From: Alteromonadaceae bacterium
GTDB lineage: Bacteria; Pseudomonadota; Gammaproteobacteria; Pseudomonadales; Oleiphilaceae
DNA: 25,688 bases
Reading direction: 5' to 3'
NCBI GenBank assembly: GCA_013393545.1
Contig: JABXHG010000126.1
Span: 1 to 25,688, forward strand
Positions within the stretch are counted from its first letter, which is position 1; each line of letters starts with the position of its first letter. The translations under genes were made by a program, and so were the position numbers. The notes under the pieces are model-generated. The model searched no databases. It was not told where the DNA came from and saw nothing but the letters and a program-made list of their open reading frames with translations. This document shows positions 1-8,041 of the stretch, in pieces.

Positions 1-985
1 ACCACGCGGAAGCAGTCAGCCGGGGGTGCTGCACAGCCGGGGGCAGGAGGGTGGGTGTACCACCGACCCAGTGGAGCTGGTGGACGGGCAGGTCGGCACC
101 GAACAGTTTTGACTGGATGGCTGCCTCTTTCAGGACCCGCGCGACATAAGGCATGGCCTTATCGCGCTTTTTGGTGATCACCTTGTTGCAGGCGCAGTAG
201 TAGCACAGGTGCGCACAGAACGGCAGGTGGGTGTAGAGCGAGATTGGCCCGCCGGAGGCCTTGCTGCGGCCTGCCTCTTTCGCGCCTCCCTGCATGAGGA
301 GAATGAATTCATCACCACCAAATCGACACAGAGTGTCTGTTTCTTTCACATGGAGTTTCAGTCTTTTACAGACCGCTTTCAGCAATTCATCGCCATAGTA
401 ATGGCCCAGCGCATCGTAATTCGCCAGAGCCTGGATTCTCTCTTCAGCTTCACGGTAAACGGAAGCATCTTCCATAATGGCAATGTAGTGTTCAGGCTTG
501 CCGCTATCCCCGAACACGGCGGAAATTGTCCCGCGCTGCAGATAATGCTCGCCGTTTTTTCGTTTGTTCCAGAACTGACCAGACCAGAACCCTTCGGCCC
601 GTAGTTGCTTGAACAGGTCTTCGTAAAATTGCCGGTTCTGTCTGCCGGAACTCAGAATTCGGGGATTCTTACCCCGCGCCTCTTCAAGGGCGTAGCCTGT
701 AATGCGGGTGAAGGCGGGATTTACGTTTAAAATTGTGCCTTTCGAGTCCGCGATGATGATGGACTCCTGGCTATGCTGGAACACTTCGGCCACTTGGCGC
801 CGGGCGATATCCAGCAGAGCAACCAGCAATAGTCCGCCGTTGAAAAAGAACCGCAACAGACTGATCTGCTCACCCGAAATCAGATACTGGAACGATGTCA
901 CCGCCACATAGAGGCACAACCACACCCAGATCACGACGGGCAAATTTACGCGCCAACGTTGTCTGGGCGAGACGACCCTGTTCAT
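1..985 (-). CDS. Chimeric membrane PAS-GGDEF protein fused in frame to a HemN fragment (partial, runs off left edge)
   Basis: The frame is open from an ATG at 985 (GAGG ribosome site 8 nt upstream) to the window edge, 328 codons with no stop. In order it shows two hydrophobic segments (about residues 15-31 and 43-60), a PAS/PAC domain (about 70-182), and a diguanylate cyclase domain that goes from YDAL (190-193) directly to GHYYGDELL. About 44 residues are therefore missing, including the metal-binding Asp region, although RFGGDEF (221-227) is present. From about residue 236 the protein switches to a HemN segment containing the radical-SAM cluster motif CAHLCYYC, equivalent to residues about 59-137 of the intact HemN at 15301-16719. 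As it stands it should make neither c-di-GMP nor protoporphyrinogen precursors. It lies 60 bp behind ubiV on the same strand. It could be a recombination product, a decaying gene, or an assembly join at a contig end. Domain identities are sure; biological reality is not. Confidence 0.7.
   Translation of the reverse strand, partial: MNRVVSPRQRWRVNLPVVIWVWLCLYVAVTSFQYLISGEQISLLRFFFNGGLLLVALLDIARRQVAEVFQHSQESIIIADSKGTILNVNPAFTRITGYALEEARGKNPRILSSGRQNRQFYEDLFKQLRAEGFWSGQFWNKRKNGEHYLQRGTISAVFGDSGKPEHYIAIMEDASVYREAEERIQALANYDALGHYYGDELLKAVCKRLKLHVKETDTLCRFGGDEFILLMQGGAKEAGRSKASGGPISLYTHLPFCAHLCYYCACNKVITKKRDKAMPYVARVLKEAAIQSKLFGADLPVHQLHWVGGTPTLLPPAVQHPRLTASAW
144..226. repeat. 83-bp block identical to the intact hemN (16424-16506)
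   Basis: By eye the two stretches match base for base over 83 bp, while flanking HemN-like sequence on either side (about 35-143 and 227-282) differs at many positions. The block encodes the conserved HemN core from LPFCAHLCYYC to the MPYV region. Identity at silent positions points to a recent duplication or gene conversion, and such a block is also a place where short-read assemblies can misjoin. Confidence 0.85.
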
Positions 986-1045
986 CGATTATCCTCAGTT
1001 GTGATCTTAAAGCGACAACCAGGAATTCTTTTGAATCGCCGTCCT

Positions 1046-1945
1046 TCAGACGCTTTCTTTAAGGAAGTCCATCCCCGGCTTGCCATACCAATACCCGTTG
1101 CAGGGCGGCGCCTCCACCAGTTGTAACGGGTCGGTATCGGGTATTTCTCCCCGGCGCACCTGATCAAAACGTTTGACCACCTCATCCATACCCTGATGCT
1201 CCGGGCTCAGTCGTACCGTGCTTACACCCATCTTCTGCATGTCCGGCAATTCCCTCATCAGGTCATAGCGGGAGCCGGACAGCGTGGATATGCCGTTAAT
1301 CCGGAACAGTTCCTGGCTTTCCCGGGAACGCAGTTCCATGCCATCCGGGTGCTCCAGGCAACGGAACTGGCAGTTGTCCTTGGGCAGGTTGTAATGGCGG
1401 GCGGTAAAACAGCGGGACGACCAGGCCAGGGGCAGGAACCCCCAGGAGAACACTTCCGCCGGCAAGTCGAGTCCCTCCTGTTCCAGTTCGGCAATCAGCT
1501 GCGCCAGTGTTTCCTTGCCCAGTTCCACCGGCAGGTTCCAGCCCTGCAGCCCCTGTCTGGCCAGAATCTTCAGGGTCGCGGTGTTATAGATATTCATGGA
1601 GGGGCCGGTGACGAACGGCAGGTTGTTGCGAATGGCTACCTGCAACGCACTCTGGTCATTCGCCTCCACCAGAAACTCGTCCTGCTCGCAGAATCTGCGA
1701 AGCCGGCGCAGATCGGCTTCGGATTCGATCAGCGTGAGAGTGGACAGCACCACGTTCTTGCCACAGGCTTTCAGGTCCCGGGCAAGGTCGAGCCAGTCAT
1801 CCGGTTTCAGTTCCCGGCGGCGGGAGCACACCACTTCGCCCAGATAAATTGTATCCACCTGCCATTCCGCGGCCTGACCGTAGAAATCAAAAACCGACTG
1901 CTTGCTCCAGAACCAGAGGATCGGACCCAGGGAAAGTTTCATCAT
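1046..1945 (-). CDS. ubiV: UbiV, U32-family subunit of O2-independent ubiquinone hydroxylase
   Basis: 299 aa, the usual size of the family. It resembles E. coli UbiV throughout, from the N-terminal KLSLGPILWFW to the C-terminal CNGYW. The four cluster-ligating cysteines of UbiV are present as C40, C179, C192 and C196 (context SSRCFTARHYNLPKDNCQFRC without the first residues). UbiU and UbiV form a heterodimer of 4Fe-4S proteins that hydroxylates the ubiquinone ring without oxygen, using prephenate as oxygen donor in E. coli. It is 12 bp behind ubiU and should be co-transcribed with it. The start is ATGATG; the second ATG (1942) would match E. coli numbering of the first cysteine. The accessory lipid-binding gene ubiT, often next to ubiUV, is not in this window. 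Confidence 0.95.
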   Translation of the reverse strand: MMKLSLGPILWFWSKQSVFDFYGQAAEWQVDTIYLGEVVCSRRRELKPDDWLDLARDLKACGKNVVLSTLTLIESEADLRRLRRFCEQDEFLVEANDQSALQVAIRNNLPFVTGPSMNIYNTATLKILARQGLQGWNLPVELGKETLAQLIAELEQEGLDLPAEVFSWGFLPLAWSSRCFTARHYNLPKDNCQFRCLEHPDGMELRSRESQELFRINGISTLSGSRYDLMRELPDMQKMGVSTVRLSPEHQGMDEVVKRFDQVRRGEIPDTDPLQLVEAPPCNGYWYGKPGMDFLKESV

Positions 1946-1957
1946 AAAAGGGTCACC

Positions 1958-2953
1958 CTATTTCCATTTGCGATGATAGGCACCGATGGTGGTCAGCCCG
2001 CCCTCGGAAAGCCCGGCCAGCGTATGGTTCCAGGCAGGCTCCACGGAGAAATGCTGGCTGTTGGCACTCACCCGGTCCAGAGCCTGCCGCCAGGTACCCG
2101 CCACGTCGGCAATGTAGGCGGGGCTGCGTTGGCGGCCCTCAATTTTCACCGCGCTGATGCCCAGCTCTTTAAGCTCCGGCAACAAATCCAGAGTGTTCAG
2201 GCTCACCGGTTCCTCGATGGCGTGGTAAACACTGCCTTCCACTTCAAACCGCCCCTTGCACAGGGTGGGGTAACCGGCCGACTCTCCCGGTCCGTAGCGG
2301 TCAATCAGCACCTCGTTCAGGCGTGATTCCAGGCCATCCGGTGTTTCCTGCCAGCGCACGGCCTTGGCGGGCGAACAGGCGCCACGGGTATTGGGGGATT
2401 CGTCGGTTAAATAAGAAGAGAGATAACACCGGCCTTCGGCCATGATGCACAGGCTACCGAAAGCAAACACTTCCAGCTCCACCGGGCTGTGTTTGGCCAC
2501 GCCCCGCACCTGGTCCAGCGACAATACCCGGGGCAACACGGCACGGCGGATATCGAAGTTATCTTTGTAGAAGGAAAGAGCCTCGTGACTGGTGGCCGAA
2601 CCCTGCACTGACAAATGGCGCGGAATGTGCGGGTACTTATTCGCGGCGTAATCCAGCAATCCCATGTCCGCCAGGATAATGGCATCCACACCCAGACCGG
2701 CTGCCCGGTCCACAGCGGCTTTCCATTGTTGCCAGCCATCGGGCTGGGGATAGGTGTTGATGGCGCAGAACACCCGCTTGCCGCGTTCATGGGCGTACTC
2801 GATGCCCTCGTTGGCGCGTTTGTCATTGAAATTCAGGCCGGCAAACTGGCGGGCATTGGTGCTGTCCCGGAAACCGATGTACACCGCGTCGGCTCCGTGG
2901 TCGATGGCTTTTTTCAGGGCGGGCAGACTGCCCGCCGGGCACACAAGTTCCAT
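1958..2953 (-). CDS. ubiU: UbiU, U32-family subunit of O2-independent ubiquinone hydroxylase
   Basis: Partner of UbiV in anaerobic ubiquinone biosynthesis. I chose the ATG at 2953, giving 331 aa (MELVCPAGSL...), the length of E. coli UbiU. With this start the four cluster cysteines fall at C169, C176, C193 and C232, the same numbers as in E. coli. A GGAGAG ribosome site lies 4 nt upstream of this ATG, whereas the longer reading from 2983 adds ten residues without family support. The family signatures FGSLCIMAEGRCYLSSYL and KIEGRQRSPAY are clear. It heads the minus-strand unit ubiU-ubiV-(PAS chimera) and has an FNR/Anr-type promoter just upstream, which suits a gene needed when oxygen is absent. 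Confidence 0.96.
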   Translation of the reverse strand: MELVCPAGSLPALKKAIDHGADAVYIGFRDSTNARQFAGLNFNDKRANEGIEYAHERGKRVFCAINTYPQPDGWQQWKAAVDRAAGLGVDAIILADMGLLDYAANKYPHIPRHLSVQGSATSHEALSFYKDNFDIRRAVLPRVLSLDQVRGVAKHSPVELEVFAFGSLCIMAEGRCYLSSYLTDESPNTRGACSPAKAVRWQETPDGLESRLNEVLIDRYGPGESAGYPTLCKGRFEVEGSVYHAIEEPVSLNTLDLLPELKELGISAVKIEGRQRSPAYIADVAGTWRQALDRVSANSQHFSVEPAWNHTLAGLSEGGLTTIGAYHRKWK

Positions 2954-2981
2954 GACGCTCTCCGGTAAAACAGACCGGATC

Positions 2982-3023
2982 ACCTTAGTCCCTTGGGATG
3001 AGGCCCACCTTGACCTTTGTCAG
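2982..3023 (-). promoter_or_regulatory. Probable Anr/FNR-activated promoter of ubiUV
   Basis: TTGACCTTTGTCAG at 3010-3023 fits the FNR pattern TTGA-N6-TCAA with one mismatch in the second half-site. Read on the minus strand, TAAGGT at 2987-2982 sits exactly where a -10 box belongs if the site is centred at -41.5, placing the transcript start near 2975, about 22 nt before the ubiU ATG. The -10 is a weak match (3 of 6), so regulation is inferred. Confidence 0.6.
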
Positions 3024-3150
3024 AACCACCGAACAATCCCTGAGTATCCCGAAAGAGGTACTTTACGCATTACCACTTAGCCACCAAACAAAGTCTTCAA
3101 AATTATATAAATAACAAATAGTTACACAGAGTTACAAATATAGAGCTACC

Positions 3151-3177
3151 TAAACATTTACCCCGAAGCGCCGATAG
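3151..3177 (+). promoter_or_regulatory. FliA (sigma28) flagellar-class promoter of the NIT chemoreceptor gene
   Basis: TAAACATT, an 11-nt spacer and GCCGATAG match the sigma28 consensus TAAAGTTT-N11-GCCGATAA in the most conserved positions and in exact spacing. It lies 58 nt upstream of the chemoreceptor ATG at 3235. Sigma28 promoters typically drive late flagellar and chemotaxis genes, so this fits the gene it precedes. Confidence 0.75.
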
Positions 3178-3234
3178 ATCCGTTGACTACACTTACCCAT
3201 AATTGTCTGAGCAATTACTCGAAGGGGCTCGACC

Positions 3235-5259
3235 ATGACATTTATCAACAACCTTTCCATGCGCGGCAAGCTGATCACTCTGGTGCTTCCCGCCCTGATC
3301 GTACTCGTTCTGTTTGCTGCCCAAAGCATCATGGACAGTGTTAATGAGCTGTCGAACACCCGACAACTGCAGAACATGGTCAAGCTCGCCGAACTGGGTG
3401 ATCCGGTAGCCGAAGAGTTGCAGCGGGAACGGGGCCGCTCGGCCGTTTTCCTGTCCAGCGAGGCCGGCTCCAGTGACGCCAGCTCTGCCGCCGATGCCCT
3501 GGCGAAACAACGACAGGCGAGCGAACGAGCCCTGGATGATTACCAGAGTGGCCTGAACCAACTGCTGGAAAGTGCGAATTTCGATGAAACCGTCCGGAGC
3601 AGCATTAACACCTTCGAACGCCACATCGAAGAACTGGAAAGCCTGCGCCAGCAGATCGACAACCGGGACATTGGCGGTGCCGGCTCGGCCAGCCAGTACA
3701 CCGGCTTCATTATGGAAATCGTCAACCGGGTTCCCTTACTGGTGCGGCGCGCCACCGATCCGGAACTGGCCCGCCAGATCAACGGTTACTTTGCCCTCGC
3801 CGAAGCTGCCGAGATGTCCGGCCGTGAGCGAGCAGCCGGTTCCGGGCTGGTGCGCAGCGGTGATTTTGACCTGCCCTCGGTTGGCCGGATCAGTGCCCTG
3901 GCCGGTCGCCAGGACGCTTACCTGCGCACGGCCACCGCAATGCTGCCCACCGACAGCAGCCTGCGCGGCAAGATTGAAGCCTTCCCCGAATCTGCAGAAC
4001 ACCAGCAAGTAGCCGAACAGCGTGAAACCCTGCTCAGCAGCCCGTCCGGCATGTATGCTCTGGAAGCCACCGACTGGTTCGCCGCAACCACCGACCGTAT
4101 TGATGCCATGAACGACATTCGCACCGACATGCTGGCGCAGGTTGACCAGCTGTCTGCACAAGCCGTTGCTGCGGCCCGCAACAGCCTGATCACCGTCTCG
4201 GTTATCGCGGCGGCCGCCGTGGCCCTGGTGATTATTCTGATGCTGGTGATCATCCATGCCATCCACCGCCAGGTGCATACCCTGCGCAGCAACCTGTACG
4301 AAGCCATGGACAATAAAGACCTGAGCCACGAGATCCCGGTCACCAGTAAGGACGAGATCGGCACCATTGCCGAAGCCATCAACCAGCTGTTCGCCCGCTT
4401 CAGCGTGGCGCTGCTGCAAATTGACAAATCCAGCGTTCAGCTGGCCACCGCCACCGAGGAAACCAGCAACACGGCGGACCAGAATGCTGGCCAGATGAAG
4501 AAACAGCAGCAACAGATCGAACAGGTGGCGGCGGCCACCGAGGAAATGTCGTCTACCTCCGAGGAGATTTCACAGAACACCCAGGAAGTGGCCGACGCCT
4601 CCAATCGCGCCATGGAAAAGAGCGAAACCGGCGAGCGCGTGTTACACTCCAACGTCTCGCAGATCCGCTCTCTGGCCAAGTCCGTGCAGGAAGTTAACCA
4701 GGTCATTGAAGAGCTGGAAAAACGCAGCGGAACCATCAGCGATGTAGTGGATGTGATTCGCAAAGTGGCGGACCAGACCAACCTGCTGGCTCTGAACGCC
4801 GCTATCGAGGCAGCCCGGGCCGGCGAACACGGTCGCGGCTTTGCCGTGGTGGCCGACGAAGTGCGCACACTGGCTCAGCAGACTCACGAGTCCACCACTC
4901 AGATTGAAGACATTATTAACGGGTTCAAGGACATCACCGACAGCGCCAGCCGTTCAATCATTACCAGCCACAAGCTGGCCAATGAAACCAGCGAGCAGGC
5001 CTCGGAGATGGAGCAAACCTTCTCGGAAATCCTCACGGATGTGAACCGGATTTCCGACATGGCCACCCAGATTGCCACCGCCTCGGAAGAGCAGGTGGCG
5101 GTCACCCGGGAGCTGGCCGTTAGCATGGAGTCTGTCAGTGAAGTTGCTATCCTGTCCCTGACCGGGTCGCAGGAGATCACGGAAGTTACCCAGGAGCAGG
5201 CGCGTCTTGCTCGAGAGCTACAGGATCTGGCTAACGAATTTAAAGTCAAAGAAACTTGA
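3235..5259 (+). CDS. Methyl-accepting chemotaxis protein with nitrate/nitrite-sensing NIT domain
   Basis: 674 aa. A transmembrane helix (about 14-34) precedes a large periplasmic NIT domain (about 45-305) that carries the family hallmark [11 protein letters not shown] second membrane helix (about 318-343), a HAMP linker (about 345-397) and a long coiled-coil signalling domain follow. The kinase-contact hairpin tip, [20 protein letters not shown] and onward, is at about residues 510-545. There is no CheR-tethering pentapeptide at the C-terminus. The family senses nitrate and/or nitrite and controls the CheA kinase, so swimming toward respirable nitrogen oxides is the natural reading next to norCB and ubiUV. 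The start ATG has an AAGGGG site 7 nt upstream and a sigma28 promoter further up. The ligand is inferred from the domain only. Confidence 0.93.
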   Translation: MTFINNLSMRGKLITLVLPALIVLVLFAAQSIMDSVNELSNTRQLQNMVKLAELGDPVAEELQRERGRSAVFLSSEAGSSDASSAADALAKQRQASERALDDYQSGLNQLLESANFDETVRSSINTFERHIEELESLRQQIDNRDIGGAGSASQYTGFIMEIVNRVPLLVRRATDPELARQINGYFALAEAAEMSGRERAAGSGLVRSGDFDLPSVGRISALAGRQDAYLRTATAMLPTDSSLRGKIEAFPESAEHQQVAEQRETLLSSPSGMYALEATDWFAATTDRIDAMNDIRTDMLAQVDQLSAQAVAAARNSLITVSVIAAAAVALVIILMLVIIHAIHRQVHTLRSNLYEAMDNKDLSHEIPVTSKDEIGTIAEAINQLFARFSVALLQIDKSSVQLATATEETSNTADQNAGQMKKQQQQIEQVAAATEEMSSTSEEISQNTQEVADASNRAMEKSETGERVLHSNVSQIRSLAKSVQEVNQVIEELEKRSGTISDVVDVIRKVADQTNLLALNAAIEAARAGEHGRGFAVVADEVRTLAQQTHESTTQIEDIINGFKDITDSASRSIITSHKLANETSEQASEMEQTFSEILTDVNRISDMATQIATASEEQVAVTRELAVSMESVSEVAILSLTGSQEITEVTQEQARLARELQDLANEFKVKET

Positions 5260-5275
5260 GGCCGGATAACCGAGA

Positions 5276-6712
5276 TTGAACGACACGACGCCCTGGCTCA
5301 CCAAAGCACTTAAAAAGTTTGACCGGCTGCCACTGTCGGTCCGCTTCATGCTGGCATTCACGCCGCTGGTCATGGCCGTGGCGTGGATGAGCTTTTTCAA
5401 TGCCGGTGAACGCTACGAAGCGACCCATCGCCTGGAAAAGCTTGAGCGGCATTCTGTTCTGGCCATCGAGGCGGGCACCCTGATCAACCAGCTGCAACGG
5501 GAACGTGGCCTCAGCACCATGCTGCTGGAAAACGAGAACGCCCACGCCCTGCGCCGGCAACTGGATAACGCCCGGCAGATAACCGACAGCCATCGCACGT
5601 CCCTGGGCGTTGCCCTGAGCACACCCATGCCCCGGGGCGCCAGCTCCAGCTATCTCGCCGACATGCGCACCCTCAGCCACTCTCTGAGCGGCCTGGCCAA
5701 TATCCGCGAAAACATTGATTCCCGGGCGACGACCCCGGACACCACCGAAGCCTGGTTCACTGACCACATCAGCCACTTCAACGAGCTGATCGGCCAGTTG
5801 CCCGCGATGACCGAGCACAACCAGATTGGTCGTCAGCTCAACGCCTACTTTGTGCTGAATCGTCTGAAGGAACTGCTGGGCCAGGAACGGTTGCTGATAG
5901 GCCGGGCACTGATCAACGGTGAACTGAGTGAAAGCCAGCAGCGGCAACTGGCCATGCTCGCCGGGCAACAACTCAACGCCGTTACCGGCTACCTGAGCCA
6001 GGCCGGAGGGGATGCCCGATACCCGGAACTCTCCCTGGACTCACCGGCCACTGAATTTCGTGACCGTCTGCTGAGTGAAAGTGATACCCAACTCCTGCTC
6101 GGCCAGGTCACACCGCAGCAATGGTTCGATTGGCAAACCGACCGCATGCAGGGCGTTTTTGATATTGAGGAACGCTTGGTCGTCGGCATCCAGACCGACA
6201 TTGACGGACTGCTCGCCAAAACCCGGCAGGAACTCTGGCGTTACGTGATCATCTCGCCACTGACGCTGCTGGCCTGCCTGACGTTTGCCGTGATGATTTT
6301 CCAGCAAACGCAGCTGCGCTTTCTGTTGTCCAAAGCGGTATTCGAGCACACCCACGACCGCATCACCGTGACCGACAACCGCGCGCGGATCATTGAGGTG
6401 AACGAGGCCTTCACCAGCAACACTGGTTACACCCGGCCGGAAGTGATCGGTCGCAACCCCAACATGTTGCATGTCCGGCCGGCAAACACCGGAATTCTAC
6501 AAGCAGATGTGGCAGACACTGAAAAGCACGGGCACCTGGCAGGGCGAAATCTGGAACCGTCGAAAAAACGGCGAGTTTTTTGCCGAACTAACCACCATCA
6601 ACGCCATACGCAACCGCCATGGCAGCGTGGAAAACTACGTGTCCATTTCCTCGGATATCACCGACCGTGCCGTGGCACACCAGCAGGAACTGGAGTACCG
6701 CGCCTACCATGA
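5276..6712 (+). CDS. 5' part of a frameshifted NIT-PAS-GGDEF-EAL protein (sensor half)
   Basis: Starts at TTG 5276, the first possible start after an in-frame stop, 16 bp behind the chemoreceptor gene; the ribosome site is weak. It shows a membrane helix (about 24-42), a NIT sensor domain (about 45-300, with INQLQRERGLST), a second membrane helix (about 322-343) and the first half of a PAS domain (LLSKAVFEHTHDRITVTDN onward) as far as RNPNML near residue 397. After that the frame encodes about 80 residues of nonsense before a stop at 6712. The true continuation, SGRQTPEFYKQMW, is in the next frame. This piece alone would be a membrane-anchored nitrate/nitrite sensor without output. Reading through gives about 914 aa over 5276-8021. 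Confidence 0.82.
   Translation: MNDTTPWLTKALKKFDRLPLSVRFMLAFTPLVMAVAWMSFFNAGERYEATHRLEKLERHSVLAIEAGTLINQLQRERGLSTMLLENENAHALRRQLDNARQITDSHRTSLGVALSTPMPRGASSSYLADMRTLSHSLSGLANIRENIDSRATTPDTTEAWFTDHISHFNELIGQLPAMTEHNQIGRQLNAYFVLNRLKELLGQERLLIGRALINGELSESQQRQLAMLAGQQLNAVTGYLSQAGGDARYPELSLDSPATEFRDRLLSESDTQLLLGQVTPQQWFDWQTDRMQGVFDIEERLVVGIQTDIDGLLAKTRQELWRYVIISPLTLLACLTFAVMIFQQTQLRFLLSKAVFEHTHDRITVTDNRARIIEVNEAFTSNTGYTRPEVIGRNPNMLHVRPANTGILQADVADTEKHGHLAGRNLEPSKKRRVFCRTNHHQRHTQPPWQRGKLRVHFLGYHRPCRGTPAGTGVPRLP
6465..6478 (+). other. One-base frameshift inside the PAS domain
   Basis: PAS domains of this type usually read NPxxLSSGRQxxxFY. Here TTG is followed by four bases (CATG) rather than three before TCC GGC CGG CAA, so one extra base moves the frame. 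There is no homopolymer and no recognisable slippery heptamer, so neither a typical sequencing error nor programmed frameshifting is obvious. An ATG at 6471 lies exactly in the new frame and could allow reinitiation. Confidence 0.85.
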
Positions 6713-8021
6713 CCCACTCACCGGCCTGCCCAACCAGATCCTGCTGCGCGACCGGCTGGAACACGCTATCACCCTGGCCAAACGCACCGACAACCAGATT
6801 GTCATAGCGGCCTTCGACCTGGACCACTTCAGCCTGGTAAATGACCAATACGGCCACGCCACCGGCGACAATCTGATTGAACGTGTTGCTCACCGACTAC
6901 AGGCCTCCATCCGTGAATGCGACACCCTGGCCCGCATCGGCGGCGATGAGCTGCTGTTGGTGATCGAACAACTGGAAAACCGGAACGAAGGCCAGCAGCT
7001 GCTTGAACGCCTGCAGCAGGAACTGGCGCAACCGTTTGAGCTGGACAACGCCACCGTGGCCCTGACCGCCAGCGCCGGCGCCACCGCCTTCCCCGACGAC
7101 CAGGCCGACGCCGACACCCTGATCCGCCACGCTACAGAGGCCCTGCACCAGGCCAAACACAATGGCCGGGCACGCCTGAGCTGGTTTGATCCGGAACACG
7201 GCCGCGACAAGAGCGCCTTCTCCCAGTTGCTGGAACGCCTGCAAAAAGCCATGACCGAGAACGAACTGTGCCTGCATTACCAGCCAAAGGTGAACATGGT
7301 CACCGGCGAGTTGCTGGGGGTAGAGTCACTGTTGCGCTGGCATGATCCGGAACGTGGCATGGTGCCGCCGGGCGAGTTTCTGCCCCAGGTGGAGCAGCAC
7401 AGAATTTCCATCGACATCGGCAACTGGGTACTGGAAACCGCCATCTCTCAGATGGAGACCTGGCAGGCCCGGGGCCTGAGCGCCGGCATCAGCGTAAACA
7501 TCAACGCAGTGCATTTGCTGGAGCCGAATTTTGTGCCTTCGCTGCGCCGGCATCTCCGCAACCATCCGGAAGTGAATCCGGCTAATCTGGAACTGGAGAT
7601 TCTCGAAAGCACCGCCATCAACGACATTGACCGGGCCGCAAGGGTCATCAAAGCCTGCCGGAAGCTGGGCGTCAGCGTATCGCTGGATGATTTCGGCACC
7701 GGCTTTGCCGCGCTGGATTACCTCAAACGCCTACCGGCGGACACCCTGAAAATCGACCAGACCTTTGTCCGGGGAATGGACGAGGACGACAAAGGCAACC
7801 TGGCCATCATCAAGGGCATTATCGGGCTGGCCAAAGCATTCAGTTTTGATGTCATTGCCGAAGGCGTGGAAACCGCCGACCAGGGCGCCACCCTGATCGA
7901 ACTCGGTTGCCTGAACGCCCAGGGTTTCGGTATTGCCCGCCCCATGCCCGCAGATAAATTCGAATCCTGGCAGCAGACCTGGGAGCCACCGGCGGCCTGG
8001 CAACAGCGCAAAGCCGGCTGA
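6471..8021 (+). CDS. 3' part of the frameshifted protein: PAS/PAC-GGDEF-EAL (c-di-GMP turnover half)
   Basis: 516 aa if initiated at ATG 6471. The end of the PAS/PAC domain (1-80) is followed by a GGDEF domain (about 85-245) with FDLDHF and RIGGDELLLV, where the last signature residue is Leu rather than Phe. An EAL domain follows (about 260-505). EAL appears as ESL (near 284) with the catalytic Glu kept, and the other metal and substrate residues are present: NINAVHL, LELEILEST, DDFGTG, LKID, AEGVET and QGFGIA. It is therefore probably an active phosphodiesterase for c-di-GMP, with a cyclase domain that may be weak or act as a GTP sensor. In the intact protein the activity would be controlled by the NIT and PAS domains. 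Whether this half is made alone is unknown. Confidence 0.85.
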   Translation: MSGRQTPEFYKQMWQTLKSTGTWQGEIWNRRKNGEFFAELTTINAIRNRHGSVENYVSISSDITDRAVAHQQELEYRAYHDPLTGLPNQILLRDRLEHAITLAKRTDNQIVIAAFDLDHFSLVNDQYGHATGDNLIERVAHRLQASIRECDTLARIGGDELLLVIEQLENRNEGQQLLERLQQELAQPFELDNATVALTASAGATAFPDDQADADTLIRHATEALHQAKHNGRARLSWFDPEHGRDKSAFSQLLERLQKAMTENELCLHYQPKVNMVTGELLGVESLLRWHDPERGMVPPGEFLPQVEQHRISIDIGNWVLETAISQMETWQARGLSAGISVNINAVHLLEPNFVPSLRRHLRNHPEVNPANLELEILESTAINDIDRAARVIKACRKLGVSVSLDDFGTGFAALDYLKRLPADTLKIDQTFVRGMDEDDKGNLAIIKGIIGLAKAFSFDVIAEGVETADQGATLIELGCLNAQGFGIARPMPADKFESWQQTWEPPAAWQQRKAG

Positions 8022-8041
8022 GCGACCCCGCCCTGTTCAGA

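Noticed and set aside
209..604. 131-aa plus-strand reading frame
   Set aside because: It is antisense to the PAS-GGDEF/HemN frame, whose opposite-strand translation gives recognisable domains; this one gives none.
1196..2326. 376-aa plus-strand reading frame
   Set aside because: It lies opposite ubiV and ubiU, which have full family-level matches and conserved cysteines. Long antisense frames are common at this GC content.
3736..4512. 258-aa minus-strand reading frame inside the chemoreceptor
   Set aside because: Antisense shadow of a complete NIT-HAMP-MCP gene, with low-complexity Gly/Val/His composition.
6465..6478. Programmed ribosomal frameshifting in the NIT-PAS-GGDEF-EAL gene
   Set aside because: No slippery heptamer, stimulatory stem-loop or internal ribosome-binding-like element could be seen at the site.
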